From an uncultured Pseudomonadales bacterium (GTDB lineage Bacteria > Pseudomonadota > Gammaproteobacteria > Pseudomonadales > Pseudohongiellaceae), in NCBI GenBank assembly GCA_943842505.1, contig CALTDI010000004.1, positions 124,001-188,000 of the forward strand: a stretch of DNA of 64,000 nt. The letters run 5' to 3'. Both the position numbers and the translations under genes were made by a program. This document shows positions 45,658 to 56,007 of this stretch, in pieces. Under the pieces are notes generated by a model that saw only the letters and a program-made list of their open reading frames with translations, searched no databases and had not been told where the DNA came from. Numbering within the stretch: the first letter of the stretch is position 1; every line of letters starts with the position of its first letter.

Positions 45658-46584
45658 TTAGTCACGAAGAGCAGCGAGTATTTCTTCGGCGCCCTGAGAG
45701 AGGAGGTCCTCGGCGACTATTAGCCCCAAGTGTTCCGCCTGATGCCTGTCGCCGCGAATCTCGCTGCGAATAATAATGCTGCCATCGAGATTGCCCACCA
45801 AAGCGCGCAGGTGCAATTCCTCGCCATCGAGTTCTGCGAAGCTGGCGATGGGTACCTGACAGCCCCCCTGCAGACGCGCATTGACCGCGCGTTCTGCGAC
45901 CACTCGAGTGGCCGTATCGACATGGTGCAGGCAATCGAGCAGCTTTAGGGTTTCGATATCCTGTGTGCGGCATTCGATGCCCACGGCACCCTGCCCGCCG
46001 GCAGGCAGAGAGTCCTGAAAGGACAGACTCTCACTTATACGCTCCTCTAGCTCCAGTCGTTTCAAACCTGCAGCTGCAAGAATGATAGCGTCGTATTCGC
46101 CAGCATCCAGTTTCGACAAACGCGTGCCGACGTTGCCACGCAGGTCCGCGATCTTTAAGTCCGGGCGCAATTCCCGCAGCTGGCATTGACGGCGAAAACT
46201 GGATGTACCGACAACCGCACCTTGCGGAAGATCGGCGAGCTTGCCAAATTTATTGGAGACGAAGGCATCGGCTGGGTCTTCACGCTCGCAGATAATGGCG
46301 AGACCGAGGCCCTCGGGAAACTCCATAGGTACATCCTTCATAGAATGCACGGCGATGTCGGCTCTATCCTCGAGCATGGCATGCTCCAATTCCTTCACGA
46401 ACAGGCCTTTGCCGCCGACCTTGGCCAGTGGCGTATCCAGAATCTTGTCACCTCGGGTGCTCATGGCCAGTAGCTCTACATGGAGGTCGCTATGAGCCAG
46501 CTCCAGGGCCGCCTTCACATAGTTAGCCTGCCACAGGGCGAGAGGACTCTTACGGGTAGCGATGCGCAGGGTTTTAGATGACAT
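45658..46584 (-). CDS. hemC: Porphobilinogen deaminase (hydroxymethylbilane synthase)
   Basis: A 308-aa enzyme polymerising four porphobilinogens. Starts [24 protein letters not shown]; key blocks [56 protein letters not shown] and the dipyrromethane cofactor cysteine in [11 protein letters not shown]. First gene of the hem operon; its 5' side faces the ridA-argH unit across 208 nt that must hold two promoters. Confidence 0.97.
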   Translation of the reverse strand: MSSKTLRIATRKSPLALWQANYVKAALELAHSDLHVELLAMSTRGDKILDTPLAKVGGKGLFVKELEHAMLEDRADIAVHSMKDVPMEFPEGLGLAIICEREDPADAFVSNKFGKLADLPQGAVVGTSSFRRQCQLRELRPDLKIADLRGNVGTRLSKLDAGEYDAIILAAAGLKRLELEERISESLSFQDSLPAGGQGAVGIECRTQDIETLKLLDCLHHVDTATRVVAERAVNARLQGGCQVPIASFAELDGEELHLRALVGNLDGSIIIRSEIRGDRHQAEHLGLIVAEDLLSQGAEEILAALRD

Positions 46585-46729
46585 GATGTCCAGCTCTTCA
46601 GGTGTTTGGTGTTGAGACTGTTTTTAGTCTCGAATCGCTAGGTATTTTACGGTAATTGTGTAGATTTGTCCGAATTTACTGGCCTTCAGGGGTGCGCGAA
46701 GGGAATTATTAAGCGCTAGGCTATCCTGC

Positions 46730-46735
46730 TATAAT
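46730..46735 (+). promoter_or_regulatory. -10 box of the RidA-like gene
   Basis: A perfect TATAAT about 58 nt before the ATG. The -35 region is poor (TTATTA 18 nt upstream), so the promoter may need an activator or be of moderate strength. Confidence 0.45.
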
Positions 46736-46792
46736 GCCGGCCCTGTTTAAATAGCCCTTAATCAAAAGTATAAATCTGGATGGAATTGCACC

Positions 46793-47182
46793 ATGACTAG
46801 AAAACTAATTTCCAGCGGTTCAGAATTCGAAAGCAAGATTGGCTACTCCCGCGCGGTAGTAGACGGTGACTTTGTATTCGTTTCGGGAACAACGGGATAC
46901 GATTACGAAACGATGACGATTTCAGAGAACGTTGCAGAGCAGGCGGACCAATGTCTTAAGAATATCCAACAAGTTTTAGAATCTGCCGGTAGCGGCCTTT
47001 CAGGAATTGTAAGGATTCGCTATATACTTCCCAACAAGGCGGACTTCGAGCCCTGCTGGCCTGTATTGCAAGAGTATCTGGGCACCGTTCTCCCTGCGGC
47101 AACGGTGTTCGAGGCGGGCTTGCTCGATGAAAAAATGAAGATCGAAATAGAAGTGACCGCAAAGCTAACTGCGAACCCTTAA
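46793..47182 (+). CDS. RidA/YjgF-family protein lacking the catalytic Arg
   Basis: A 129-aa chorismate-mutase-like fold protein of the YER057c/YjgF/UK114 group: YSRAVVDGDFVFVSGTTG, SENVAEQADQCLKNIQQVLESAGSGLSGIVRIRYIL and KIEIEVTAKL. In true RidA enamine/imine deaminases the PAR(S/T) block carries the Arg that binds the substrate carboxylate; here it reads LPAATVFEAG, so Arg is replaced by Ala. Probably another branch of the family, not the archetypal deaminase. Upstream of argH by 62 nt on the same strand. Confidence 0.9.
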   Translation: MTRKLISSGSEFESKIGYSRAVVDGDFVFVSGTTGYDYETMTISENVAEQADQCLKNIQQVLESAGSGLSGIVRIRYILPNKADFEPCWPVLQEYLGTVLPAATVFEAGLLDEKMKIEIEVTAKLTANP

Positions 47183-47244
47183 AAACCGAATCGAGAACCT
47201 ATTGATTTGTCTTACTAACATTACTTACAGTGCAAAACTAAGCT

Positions 47245-48642
47245 ATGAGCAAGAATAAGGATCAAAATAAACTCTGGGGCGGCAGATTCTCTGAAGCCAC
47301 GGACGCCTTCGTGCAACGATTTACTGCCTCGGTAGATTTCGATCGTCGCTTGTTCCAGCAAGATATAAATGGCTCACTCGCACATGCCAAGATGTTAGCG
47401 AAAGCCGGAATTCTATCGGCGGACGAAGAGACACAGATACTGGACGGTCTCGAAGCGATTCGACAGGATATTCTGGACGATAACTTCGAATGGTCGATTG
47501 AACTCGAAGATGTGCACATGAACATCGAGTCCGCCCTCACTGCTCGCATTGGAGATATAGGCAAGAAACTTCATACCGGTAGATCGCGAAACGATCAGGT
47601 TGCCACCGATATTCGCCTGTTTGTGCGCGACGAGATAGATCAGATAGCCGAATTGATCACGAAGTTACAATCTGCCCTTTGTGGGGTTGCCGAGAAAGAG
47701 GCGGCCACAATCATGCCTGGTTTCACTCATCTACAGACCGCGCAGCCAGTTAGCTTCGGTCATCATATGATGGCCTGGTACGAGATGTTGGGAAGAGACT
47801 ACAGCCGCCTGCTCGACTGTCGTAAAAGAGTAAACCTGTCACCTTTAGGTGCTGCAGCTTTGGCTGGCACTACCTATCCAATCGACAGAAATTTTACGGC
47901 ACAGCAACTTGGCTTCGATGCGCCCACGAGAAACTCCCTGGATTCGGTGAGCGATAGAGACTTCGCGATCGAGCTTGCCTCTTTTGCCAGCCTGCTGATG
48001 ACACACCTTTCTCGATTCTCTGAGGAATTGGTGCTTTGGACGTCGGCACAGTTTAATTTTATAAATCTGCCCGACAGATTTTGCACTGGCTCCTCTATCA
48101 TGCCGCAAAAGAAGAATCCTGACGTACCCGAACTGATCCGCGGCAAGACAGGTCGTGTACATGGACATCTGATCTCACTACTGACATTGATGAAGTCACA
48201 GCCACTGGCCTATAACAAAGACAATCAGGAAGACAAGGAGCCATTGTTCGACCTGATCGATACGGTTAAGGATTGTCTTTTTGCCTATAGCGAGATGATG
48301 CCAGCTGTTGAGTGCAACAAGGCCGAAATGTATGCCGCTGCGAAGCAGGGCTACGCTACGGCAACGGATCTGGCGGACTATCTGGTGAAGAAAGGGATGC
48401 CGTTTAGAGATGCCCACGAGGTTGTAGGCAAATCGGTCGCCTTCGGCATAGAGCAGAGTAAAGATCTGGCAGAACTAAGCCTGGATGAACTGAAAACTTT
48501 CTCTGATCTGATCGGCGACGATATTTTCGAGGTGCTTACTCTCGAAGGCTCTATAGGCGCTCGCGACCACATCGGCGGCACCGCACCTAATCAGGTGTTG
48601 GCGGCGGTAGCTGTTGCGAAGGCTGACCTCGCACAACGCTAG
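47245..48642 (+). CDS. argH: Argininosuccinate lyase
   Basis: Last step of arginine synthesis, splitting argininosuccinate to arginine and fumarate; 465 aa. Signature [25 protein letters not shown] at the start, [14 protein letters not shown], and the fumarase-superfamily loop [12 protein letters not shown]. Divergent from hemC in the order usual for gammaproteobacteria. Its stop overlaps the convergent protease gene by 4 nt. Confidence 0.97.
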   Translation: MSKNKDQNKLWGGRFSEATDAFVQRFTASVDFDRRLFQQDINGSLAHAKMLAKAGILSADEETQILDGLEAIRQDILDDNFEWSIELEDVHMNIESALTARIGDIGKKLHTGRSRNDQVATDIRLFVRDEIDQIAELITKLQSALCGVAEKEAATIMPGFTHLQTAQPVSFGHHMMAWYEMLGRDYSRLLDCRKRVNLSPLGAAALAGTTYPIDRNFTAQQLGFDAPTRNSLDSVSDRDFAIELASFASLLMTHLSRFSEELVLWTSAQFNFINLPDRFCTGSSIMPQKKNPDVPELIRGKTGRVHGHLISLLTLMKSQPLAYNKDNQEDKEPLFDLIDTVKDCLFAYSEMMPAVECNKAEMYAAAKQGYATATDLADYLVKKGMPFRDAHEVVGKSVAFGIEQSKDLAELSLDELKTFSDLIGDDIFEVLTLEGSIGARDHIGGTAPNQVLAAVAVAKADLAQR

Positions 48643-49700
48643 CGACCACCCGGCGCTAGCAAGCGAATATCGTATTCCTGAATCTGATTGTCGCGCAGGG
48701 TCTTTACCTTAACCAAGTCCCCCGCGCGACGCTGTTCCAGCACATCGGCGTAGTCATCTTCGTTGCGCACCGGCTGTCCGTCGATCTCTACGATCACATC
48801 ACCTAACTGAATACGGCCGCGCTGGCTGCGACTTAACCCGCGCATACCCAGACGCTCAGGGTCGCTGCCTTGAAACACATCCAGCACGATAACCCCCTCT
48901 ATGCCCCACTGACGGCGATAGTAGTCCGCCTGTGGGATCTGTGCGATACCCATGGCTGGCGTCTGCACCCTGCCATAGGCGATCAATTCCGGCACGATGC
49001 GCCTGACGGTGTTCACCGGGATGGCGAAGCCTATGCCTGAGCTACCACCACTAGGGCTATAAATAGCCGTATTTACCCCAATGAGTTGCCCTAGCGAGTT
49101 CAATAGAGGCCCACCCGAGTTGCCCGGATTGATTGCGGCATCGGTCTGAATCACATCACGAATCTTACGTCGACTCACCGAATCGATCTCCCGTCCCAGG
49201 GCGCTGACCACGCCCACAGTCATGGTTGTATCCAGACCGAAAGGATTGCCGATGGCGATAACCTTCCTGCCGACTTCCAGCAGCGATGAATCCCCAGGCT
49301 TTACCGCGATCAGGTCGGTGTCCGGCGCGTCTATCTTAAGCACGGCTAAATCTTTATCCGGGTCCACGCCCACTGCGGTAGCTGCATAGGTGGTGCCATC
49401 CTGCAGCGTTACTGTGACGCGGTCAGCCTGTTGCACAACATGGTAGTTGGTGACCACATAGCCTTCTTCGTTCCAGATGAATCCGGTGCCACTGCCCTGC
49501 GGCACTTCCTGAGGGTTGAAGGCATAGAAAGAGCGCACTAATCGAGAGTTGGTGATATTGACCACCGATGGACTGACCGACTTGAAGATCTCGATATTAT
49601 TCTCTTCGTCATTGGTCTTGAACTGGCTGTAATCTGGAGTCTGTGCGCTGGCCACGGCCGTGAGCATGAAGCCTGCCAACAGGGAGTAGAGATATTTCAT
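48639..49700 (-). CDS. Periplasmic trypsin-like serine protease, DegS/DegP type with one PDZ
   Basis: S1C-family protease of about 353 aa, starting at ATG 49700 (AGGTGG upstream) rather than 49712. It has a cleavable-looking signal ([20 protein letters not shown]) rather than an obvious membrane anchor. Catalytic triad: His in [11 protein letters not shown], Asp in [10 protein letters not shown], Ser in [10 protein letters not shown]. One PDZ domain at about 255-350 ([29 protein letters not shown]). One PDZ as in DegS, which cuts RseA in the envelope stress response, but the anchor differs; hence no symbol. Confidence 0.92.
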   Translation of the reverse strand: MKYLYSLLAGFMLTAVASAQTPDYSQFKTNDEENNIEIFKSVSPSVVNITNSRLVRSFYAFNPQEVPQGSGTGFIWNEEGYVVTNYHVVQQADRVTVTLQDGTTYAATAVGVDPDKDLAVLKIDAPDTDLIAVKPGDSSLLEVGRKVIAIGNPFGLDTTMTVGVVSALGREIDSVSRRKIRDVIQTDAAINPGNSGGPLLNSLGQLIGVNTAIYSPSGGSSGIGFAIPVNTVRRIVPELIAYGRVQTPAMGIAQIPQADYYRRQWGIEGVIVLDVFQGSDPERLGMRGLSRSQRGRIQLGDVIVEIDGQPVRNEDDYADVLEQRRAGDLVKVKTLRDNQIQEYDIRLLAPGGR

Positions 49701-49830
49701 TGGGCTTACCACCTGTGTTCCTAAATTCTGCTAACTAGCGATCTACTATTTTTGATCTAGGATTACTAAGATTGGAGCGTTTTTGGCAGATTCAAGTGGG
49801 GGAAGTGCCGCGAAAGATTATTCTAGCGTA

Positions 49831-51738
49831 TCAGCTGTAGCTGCCTACTTCTTCGAGTACCTCCAACCACTGCTCCTCTGCCGCGTTAAGCTGCGACTTG
49901 AGTGCGCCTTGTTCCTGAATCAGCGCGTTCAGTTCGATCTTGTTCTCTTCCAGGTACATGGCCTCATCCGCCAGTGACGACTCGATTGTCACTAACCTCT
50001 TCTGCAGCTTATCGATCTGCGTTTCCAGGCTCTTTTCCTTCTTCTTTAGTGGCCCCAATTTCTCGCGGCGATCCGCAGCCTGCTGGCGCTTCTCTTTCTT
50101 GTCGAGCTTAGGCTTGGGAGCTGCAGACTTGGCATTCTTCGCCTGCGCCTCATTCTCTTCATAGGCCGCGAATGTCTGCGTGCTCAACCATTTCTCATAG
50201 TCTTTCAGATCACCCTTGAATTCTGCAAAGACGCCCTTGTGAATAGAGTAGAACTCATCGACGGTGTTCACCAATAGGTGTCGATCATGTGACACTACAA
50301 TCATTGCGCCCTGATATTGTTGCAAGGCCACCGTCAGCGCGTGACACATCTCCAGGTCCAGATGATTAGTGGGCTCATCGAGTAACAGAAGATTGGGTTT
50401 CTGCCACGCTACCTTGGCTAATGCGAGTCTTGCCTTTTCGCCGCCAGAGAAATTCTTGATGGTTTCATTCACCCGCGTGCCGCGAAAATCGAAGCCACCG
50501 AGATAGTCTCTAATCTGCTGCTCCGTAGCATTGCCCTCTTCCTTCTGTATGAGTTGTATCGGTGTCGCCTGCTGATCCAGCTCATCTACTTGATGCTGCG
50601 CGAAGTAACCGATCTTTAACTTCTTCGATCGAATGATATCTCCGCCTAATTGCTGCATCTGCCCGGCAAGCACCTTCAACAGTGTGGACTTGCCACTGCC
50701 ATTGAAACCCAACAAACCAAAACGAGATTCCGAACCAACACTGAGTTCTATCTTCTCGACTAGCGGCGTATCAAAACCAATGGACAGCGCATCCATCTGC
50801 ATAAGGTAACTAGATGGCTCATCTATTTCTGGAAACTGAAAACGGAAAGGCGAATCTACATGTGCGGGAGCAATGTCCTGCATACGATTCAATTCTTTCA
50901 GCCGACTCTGTGCCTGTTTCGCCTTCGTTGCCTTGGCCTTGAAGCGACGCACGAAGCTTTCTATCTCGGATTTTCGTCGCTGCTGCTTTTCATATAATGC
51001 TTGTTGTAGCGCCATTCTTTCGGCACGCTGCCTCTCGTAGGAACTGTAGTTGCCTTTGTAAACTTCCAGGCCGCCGTTATCGAAGCTAATAACATTATTG
51101 ATCACCGAATCGAGAAAGGTCCGGTCGTGAGAGATCAACAAGATAGTGCCCTGATAATTTTGTAGCCATTGCTCCAGCCAGACTGTTGCCTCCAAGTCCA
51201 GGTGGTTAGTAGGCTCATCCAGCATCAACAGATCGGATGGGCACATCAGAGCGGCGGCGAGATTCAATCGAACGCGCCAACCTCCGGAAAAACTACTAAC
51301 CGGCTGATCGAATTCTTCGACGGCGAAACCAAGGCCCGAAAGGAGCCTTTCCGCGCGGTGGCTAATGTCATAGCCATCAATCTCTTCCAGTTTACCGAAG
51401 AGCTCAGCGAGGCCAAGATCATCGCCGTCCGCTTCTGCCTTTTGGATGGATTGTTCTAGCTGCCGGAATTCGGTATGCGCGTCCAGTATGAAATCGAGGG
51501 CACTGCGCTTGCTACCCGGAGTCTCTTGCGCCATCGATGAGCTGCGCAGCCCATTCGGCATCTCGATCTCTCCCTCTTCCAGAGCAATCTCTCCACTGAG
51601 CGCACGAAACAGGCTCGTCTTGCCACAGCCATTGCGGCCGATGATACCCGTGCGCTGGCCCTTGTGAATAACCACAGAGACGTTGCGCAGCAGAATCTGG
51701 CTACCGCGCATCAGCATTATGTTATTTAGAGAAATCAT
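49831..51738 (-). CDS. ABC-F family ATPase (YheS type)
   Basis: A 635-aa soluble protein with two ABC cassettes and no membrane helices. Walker A GRNGCGKTS and GFNGSGKST, signatures FSGGWRVRLNLA and FSGGEKARLALA, Walker B LLMLDEPTNHLD and LLLLDEPTNHLD. A charged P-site tRNA interaction linker (KSEIESFVRRFKAKATKAKQAQSRLKELNRM) separates them, and a C-terminal coiled coil (KKEKSLETQIDKLQKRLVTIESSLADE) follows. ABC-F factors act on ribosomes, resolving stalls. Most like YheS by linker and tail. Confidence 0.93.
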   Translation of the reverse strand: MISLNNIMLMRGSQILLRNVSVVIHKGQRTGIIGRNGCGKTSLFRALSGEIALEEGEIEMPNGLRSSSMAQETPGSKRSALDFILDAHTEFRQLEQSIQKAEADGDDLGLAELFGKLEEIDGYDISHRAERLLSGLGFAVEEFDQPVSSFSGGWRVRLNLAAALMCPSDLLMLDEPTNHLDLEATVWLEQWLQNYQGTILLISHDRTFLDSVINNVISFDNGGLEVYKGNYSSYERQRAERMALQQALYEKQQRRKSEIESFVRRFKAKATKAKQAQSRLKELNRMQDIAPAHVDSPFRFQFPEIDEPSSYLMQMDALSIGFDTPLVEKIELSVGSESRFGLLGFNGSGKSTLLKVLAGQMQQLGGDIIRSKKLKIGYFAQHQVDELDQQATPIQLIQKEEGNATEQQIRDYLGGFDFRGTRVNETIKNFSGGEKARLALAKVAWQKPNLLLLDEPTNHLDLEMCHALTVALQQYQGAMIVVSHDRHLLVNTVDEFYSIHKGVFAEFKGDLKDYEKWLSTQTFAAYEENEAQAKNAKSAAPKPKLDKKEKRQQAADRREKLGPLKKKEKSLETQIDKLQKRLVTIESSLADEAMYLEENKIELNALIQEQGALKSQLNAAEEQWLEVLEEVGSYS

Positions 51739-51966
51739 GAAGCCCGTGAATGTCTATTGAAAGCGTCTAGCGAAATAACGAAGCGGCACATAATACACTA
51801 GTTTCCGTTCATTCTGGCGCTCCGGGGCCGCATCGGTGGCCGTAATCAACGAATCTGGGCCTCAAGGCTATCCTATGCCGCCCGAGACTTGATCGGAGGT
51901 TCCCTTATTCGTACTATTGGGCCCTGCCTCACTATTCAAGAGAGGCAAAGCAGGTCGGAAACGATA

Positions 51967-52665
51967 ATGAAACAAATATTGATCATTGATGATGACGAGA
52001 AGTTAGGCCAGCTGCTAACTCAGTATCTCGAGAGATACGACATGCAGGCTCATGTCGCAATGACACCAAGCAAGGGGTTTGAGTTATTGAAGAAGGTGAA
52101 GCCAGACCTTCTGATTCTTGATGTGATGCTACCGGAGAAAGACGGGTTTGAGATATGCAGGGAGATCCGGGCCAAGTCCTCCATTTTCGGGCAACTGCCA
52201 ATCTTGATGCTGACCGCACACGCCGAGGTTACCGATCGCATCGTTGGGCTTGAACTGGGCGCGGATGACTATCTGCCAAAACCCTTCGAGCCGCGCGAAC
52301 TGGTCGCGAGAATACACAATATCCTGCGCCGCAGTAGTGATGACAATAGCCTGCGCGACATTAAGAACATCAATGGCCTCGAAGTCGACTCCTCACGCCG
52401 GGAAGTTAAACTCGATTCCGAGGTTCTCGATCTCACCACAATGGAATACGAGCTGCTAATTCTTTTCATGCAGTTCCCGAACAAGACATTCACCCGCGAT
52501 GAGTTGATGAACCGACTACGCGGGATAGATGCCGAACTCTTTTCGAGAGCAGTAGACACTCTGGTGAGCCGCTTGCGACATAAGTTAAATGACACATCGA
52601 AAACACCACGGTTTATTAAGACTGTGTGGGGTCGTGGTTATACTTTTGTCGGCGAGCAAATATGA
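51967..52665 (+). CDS. OmpR-family response regulator
   Basis: A 232-aa regulator from ATG 51967 (MKQILIIDDDEKLGQLL). Receiver: DDD acidic pocket, phospho-Asp in PDLLILDVMLPEKDG, Thr in MLTAH, Lys in YLPKPFEPREL. C-terminal winged helix with LDLTTMEYELLILFMQFPNKTFTRDELMNRLRG and RPFIKTVWGRGYTFVG-like end. Overlaps the kinase start by 4 nt (ATGA), so the pair is translationally coupled. Signal unknown; CpxR/RstA/EnvZ-type relations are possible. Confidence 0.94.
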   Translation: MKQILIIDDDEKLGQLLTQYLERYDMQAHVAMTPSKGFELLKKVKPDLLILDVMLPEKDGFEICREIRAKSSIFGQLPILMLTAHAEVTDRIVGLELGADDYLPKPFEPRELVARIHNILRRSSDDNSLRDIKNINGLEVDSSRREVKLDSEVLDLTTMEYELLILFMQFPNKTFTRDELMNRLRGIDAELFSRAVDTLVSRLRHKLNDTSKTPRFIKTVWGRGYTFVGEQI

Positions 52666-53993
52666 CCACACTGGTTCAGGTTGTCAGGCGATCGCTGTTC
52701 GTTCGCCTGCTGCTTATATTTGGCATTACGGTAATTCTATTCTTCGCTATCTTCTCTATCTCGCTGCGTACCGTTAACCAGAACAACAATACTATTGATG
52801 CCATTCCCGACTTCTTTACCCGCAACATCGAATCGATCATCGAGGATATAGGCACGCCTCCAAATCTGAATAACGCCATGCGCCTTGCCGATGAGCTGGA
52901 GTGGAGTATTGCGATCAACAATCCGATCATGCGCTGGAGCTCCGACAACGAATATCGCTTGCCTGTAGAACAGTCCGTATTCAATCGAACACTTACGTCC
53001 GACGCCGAAGTTCGCTCGATCGATAACGAAGATATCATCATGGTTCAGCGCGGTGGTTACGACTTCTATCTGTATCAACGATCGCTCAATGAAAACAACT
53101 CGAACTATGTAGTGCTCTATATCGGCGTCGCACTGGCAAGTATCGTTCTGTTTCTAAACTACTTCATGGTAAATCGTCTGCTCGATCCGGTGCGTCTGTT
53201 GAGGAAAGGAGCAGAGCGGATTCGCCTGGGCGACCTCAGCTTTAGGGTGAAGAGCAATCGACAGGATGAACTGGGGGAACTCACCGAGAGCATCAATCAC
53301 ATGGCGGATTCCCTGCAATCGATGTTGGAGGCGAAGCGACAACTACTACTCGCCATTAGCCATGAATTGCGCACCCCTATTACCAAAGCCAAACTGCGTC
53401 TAGAGTTCATGCCGGAAAGTGACGAGAAAGATCAGCTCAAAGAAGACATTCAAGAAATAGAACTGCTGATCACCGACCTTATCGAGGCGGAGCGACTCAA
53501 CGAAGAACACGCCGTGCTTACTGCCGAACCCACACCCCTTGCAGCGTTCGTCGAAGGAGTCTGCGAACAGTTCGAGAGTTATCCCGGCGGCCTGGAACTG
53601 GAACTGCCCGATGAGGACCGCGAGCTCATCATCGATAATCTGCGCGTTAGGCTGCTGATTACAAATCTAGTCAACAACGCCATACGCCATGGCGAGGGCA
53701 ACCCTATAATTGTTCGAGTTAGCTTCAATGGCGAATTTGCACGCCTGGAAGTGGAAGACCACGGCGAGGGTATAGCGGAAGAACACCTGACGCAGATTAG
53801 CGAACCCTTCTATCGCGCCGACAGCGCCAGACAGAGAAATACCGGCGGTTTCGGGCTGGGCCTGTATCTGTGCCGCCTGATCGCACAGGCGCACGGCGGC
53901 GAGTTAATCATCGAGAGTCAGCTTGGCGAAGGCACTCAAATAAAGGTGAAACTACCACCGCACCCACCTCGGGAAGAACCGGTAGAGAAATAG
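52662..53993 (+). CDS. Sensor histidine kinase
   Basis: A 443-aa kinase from ATG 52662. Membrane helix about residues 12-36, periplasmic loop of about 105 residues (IDAIPDFFTRNIESIIEDIGTPPNLNN), second helix around 148-165, HAMP domain with PVRLLRKGAERIRLGDLSFRV, H-box AISHELRTPITKAKLRLEF, and HATPase motifs NLVNNAIRHGEG, DHGEGIAEEHL and GFGLGLYLCRLIA. Partner of the upstream response regulator. The ligand sensed in the periplasm is unknown. Confidence 0.94.
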   Translation: MTTLVQVVRRSLFVRLLLIFGITVILFFAIFSISLRTVNQNNNTIDAIPDFFTRNIESIIEDIGTPPNLNNAMRLADELEWSIAINNPIMRWSSDNEYRLPVEQSVFNRTLTSDAEVRSIDNEDIIMVQRGGYDFYLYQRSLNENNSNYVVLYIGVALASIVLFLNYFMVNRLLDPVRLLRKGAERIRLGDLSFRVKSNRQDELGELTESINHMADSLQSMLEAKRQLLLAISHELRTPITKAKLRLEFMPESDEKDQLKEDIQEIELLITDLIEAERLNEEHAVLTAEPTPLAAFVEGVCEQFESYPGGLELELPDEDRELIIDNLRVRLLITNLVNNAIRHGEGNPIIVRVSFNGEFARLEVEDHGEGIAEEHLTQISEPFYRADSARQRNTGGFGLGLYLCRLIAQAHGGELIIESQLGEGTQIKVKLPPHPPREEPVEK

Positions 53994-54022
53994 CGCCAGT
54001 AATGACGCTATTCCGGGCGGGC

Positions 54023-55996
54023 TTAGGCTCGTGTAACCTTGCGACGCTGCGCTCTAACATAGCTCAGTAGCAAGGCCAGGATACTCAAGATTATTGGAAT
54101 CAAAGCCGTGTTGATCAGCTTAAGGTTCGAGCCAAGCTGTTCTATATCTTCCGTTAGTTGATATTGCACGTCGCGAAGACTACGGCGAGTCGCCAGCATC
54201 TCTTCGTTAAAGCGATCGACCTCACTCTGAATCTCTGGCGTTACCTGCCCGATCAAGTCGCCACTCTCGTCTTGATTCAACTCGGCAAGTGCCGCCTCAG
54301 TCTCAGCAAGCCGCTCGAGCAACTCGGCCTCTTCTACACGCAGACGGTCATCCGCCTGCCTCTGTAATTGAATTACACGAGTGAATGGACGGGAGTAAGT
54401 GCCGCGGCTTCTAATGCCAGATAAATCTGCCCCACCACTTAAGTTGTCCAGCGCATTAATAACCATATCGCCATTGTTAGAGAAAGGTTGCGGTATACGC
54501 TGACCCATGAACTGGGTAACACGCACCCACATCCTGTCGCTTAACATATCCGTATCCGCGAACACTAGAATGTTTACCTTGCCGTTTGAGCTTGTCAGAT
54601 GCTCCGCGACGGGTTCTTCCTCAACAGGGTCTTCTGCAGCGATTTCTGCATCGCCGTCGCCGTCGACCTCTTCCGCCTCTGCCGAATCTTCGGCCTCTTC
54701 CATCGGCCTACCGTCGGGGAATGCTGTGCCTATCACTCCAGTTACTCTCGCGGCGATGGTGAAGCTTCTATCTTCGGAGACGAACTCATCGAATAGTATC
54801 GATGGGTCGGTAACATCTTCGAGCAAACCGGCATCCATTAACATCGCATCAGTGGATGAAACCATCAGCGGCTCGAATCTGGTTGTCGATCCCTCAGCCT
54901 GACTGATGACTCCCGGGGATGAGAGATTAATATTCTCAAGACGACTGGTAACGATATCGTTCTGTGTCAAAAAATTTCTCTGCACGCCTAACATGCCCAG
55001 GTGTGCGATAGGACGTTGGCCCTGACCCATCGAAACACGCAGAGCGAGTTCGTTATCGGTAAGCACCTTGTCAGAAGCAAACTCTATTCCCCAGGCTTCC
55101 AATAGACCGGGTAATTCAGATCTCATGCCCGCCGGGATTAGATTGCCCTGCTGGGAACGACTCACCATAGAATCTGCACTCGGATCCAGAAACAACATCG
55201 TCTTTCCACCACGCATCACAAACTGATCGATAGCGTAGAGCATCTGCTCAGACAGGCCCTCGGGATGAACGATCATGAGTATGTCGACCTCTTCGTCGAT
55301 TTCCGCGGCAGTAACGTCTACACGCTGCACGGCATAGAGTTGGCGAATGATATCCATGATCATCCACTGCTGCGTTGCCTGCCCCGCGATGGGATCGAAG
55401 CCACCGTCGATATCTAATTGCGTAACAAGGCCCACAACCTGCAGGTCGGGGTTGTTCACCTTGCTGATAAGCTTCATGAATTCATACTCGAGAAACTGCT
55501 CCTGATCTGGCCGAATCAACGGCAGGGTCTCCGCCGCACGTCCCAGTGCGGGATTGACTGCGGCGCCCTCTTCCTGAGCCGCCACCAGCCCGAAGTAGAT
55601 AGCCTGGCCACCCTGACTCACGGGAACCGCCTGTATACCAAATTCAGTGGCGAGATCCTCATCCTCAGAAAAGGGTTCCGGGTCAATAACGCTGAAGCTG
55701 AGACGCCCGTTGCTGGCGAGTACGATTTCCCGCAGCAACTCCTGCACGCGCGTGCCATAGCTTCGTATCTGCGGTATATCCTCTGTCGCGCTCTCCGAAT
55801 AGAAAAACATGAGTTCGATAGGCGTCTGCAGATTGGAAACGATATTGCGTGTGCCATCTGACAATGAATAGAGATTGTCTTCGGTTAAATCGATTCGCAG
55901 GCTCGGTAATGAGCTGATAAGGGCTACCGCCACTATTGTAGCGACCGCGATAGCGGCTATGCCGGCTTTGGAAAATAGGAATTTAATATTCATCAA
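54023..55996 (-). CDS. GldG-like auxiliary protein of an ABC transport system
   Basis: A 657-aa membrane-anchored protein: helix at residues 10-30, then SLRIDLTEDNLYSLSDGTRNIVSNLQTPIELMFFYSESATEDIPQIRSYGTRVQELLREI, the hallmark of the ABC_transp_aux/GldG family; a C-terminal helix (LKLINTALIPIILSILALLLSYV). Between about 432 and 475 lies a strongly acidic low-complexity insert (Glu/Asp/Ala-rich), and a coiled coil near 565-625. Third gene of an ATPase-permease-GldG operon. In Bacteroidetes these relate to gliding; here probably export or envelope assembly. Confidence 0.88.
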   Translation of the reverse strand: MMNIKFLFSKAGIAAIAVATIVAVALISSLPSLRIDLTEDNLYSLSDGTRNIVSNLQTPIELMFFYSESATEDIPQIRSYGTRVQELLREIVLASNGRLSFSVIDPEPFSEDEDLATEFGIQAVPVSQGGQAIYFGLVAAQEEGAAVNPALGRAAETLPLIRPDQEQFLEYEFMKLISKVNNPDLQVVGLVTQLDIDGGFDPIAGQATQQWMIMDIIRQLYAVQRVDVTAAEIDEEVDILMIVHPEGLSEQMLYAIDQFVMRGGKTMLFLDPSADSMVSRSQQGNLIPAGMRSELPGLLEAWGIEFASDKVLTDNELALRVSMGQGQRPIAHLGMLGVQRNFLTQNDIVTSRLENINLSSPGVISQAEGSTTRFEPLMVSSTDAMLMDAGLLEDVTDPSILFDEFVSEDRSFTIAARVTGVIGTAFPDGRPMEEAEDSAEAEEVDGDGDAEIAAEDPVEEEPVAEHLTSSNGKVNILVFADTDMLSDRMWVRVTQFMGQRIPQPFSNNGDMVINALDNLSGGADLSGIRSRGTYSRPFTRVIQLQRQADDRLRVEEAELLERLAETEAALAELNQDESGDLIGQVTPEIQSEVDRFNEEMLATRRSLRDVQYQLTEDIEQLGSNLKLINTALIPIILSILALLLSYVRAQRRKVTRA

Positions 55997-56007
55997 AGCA
56001 CTCCTCC

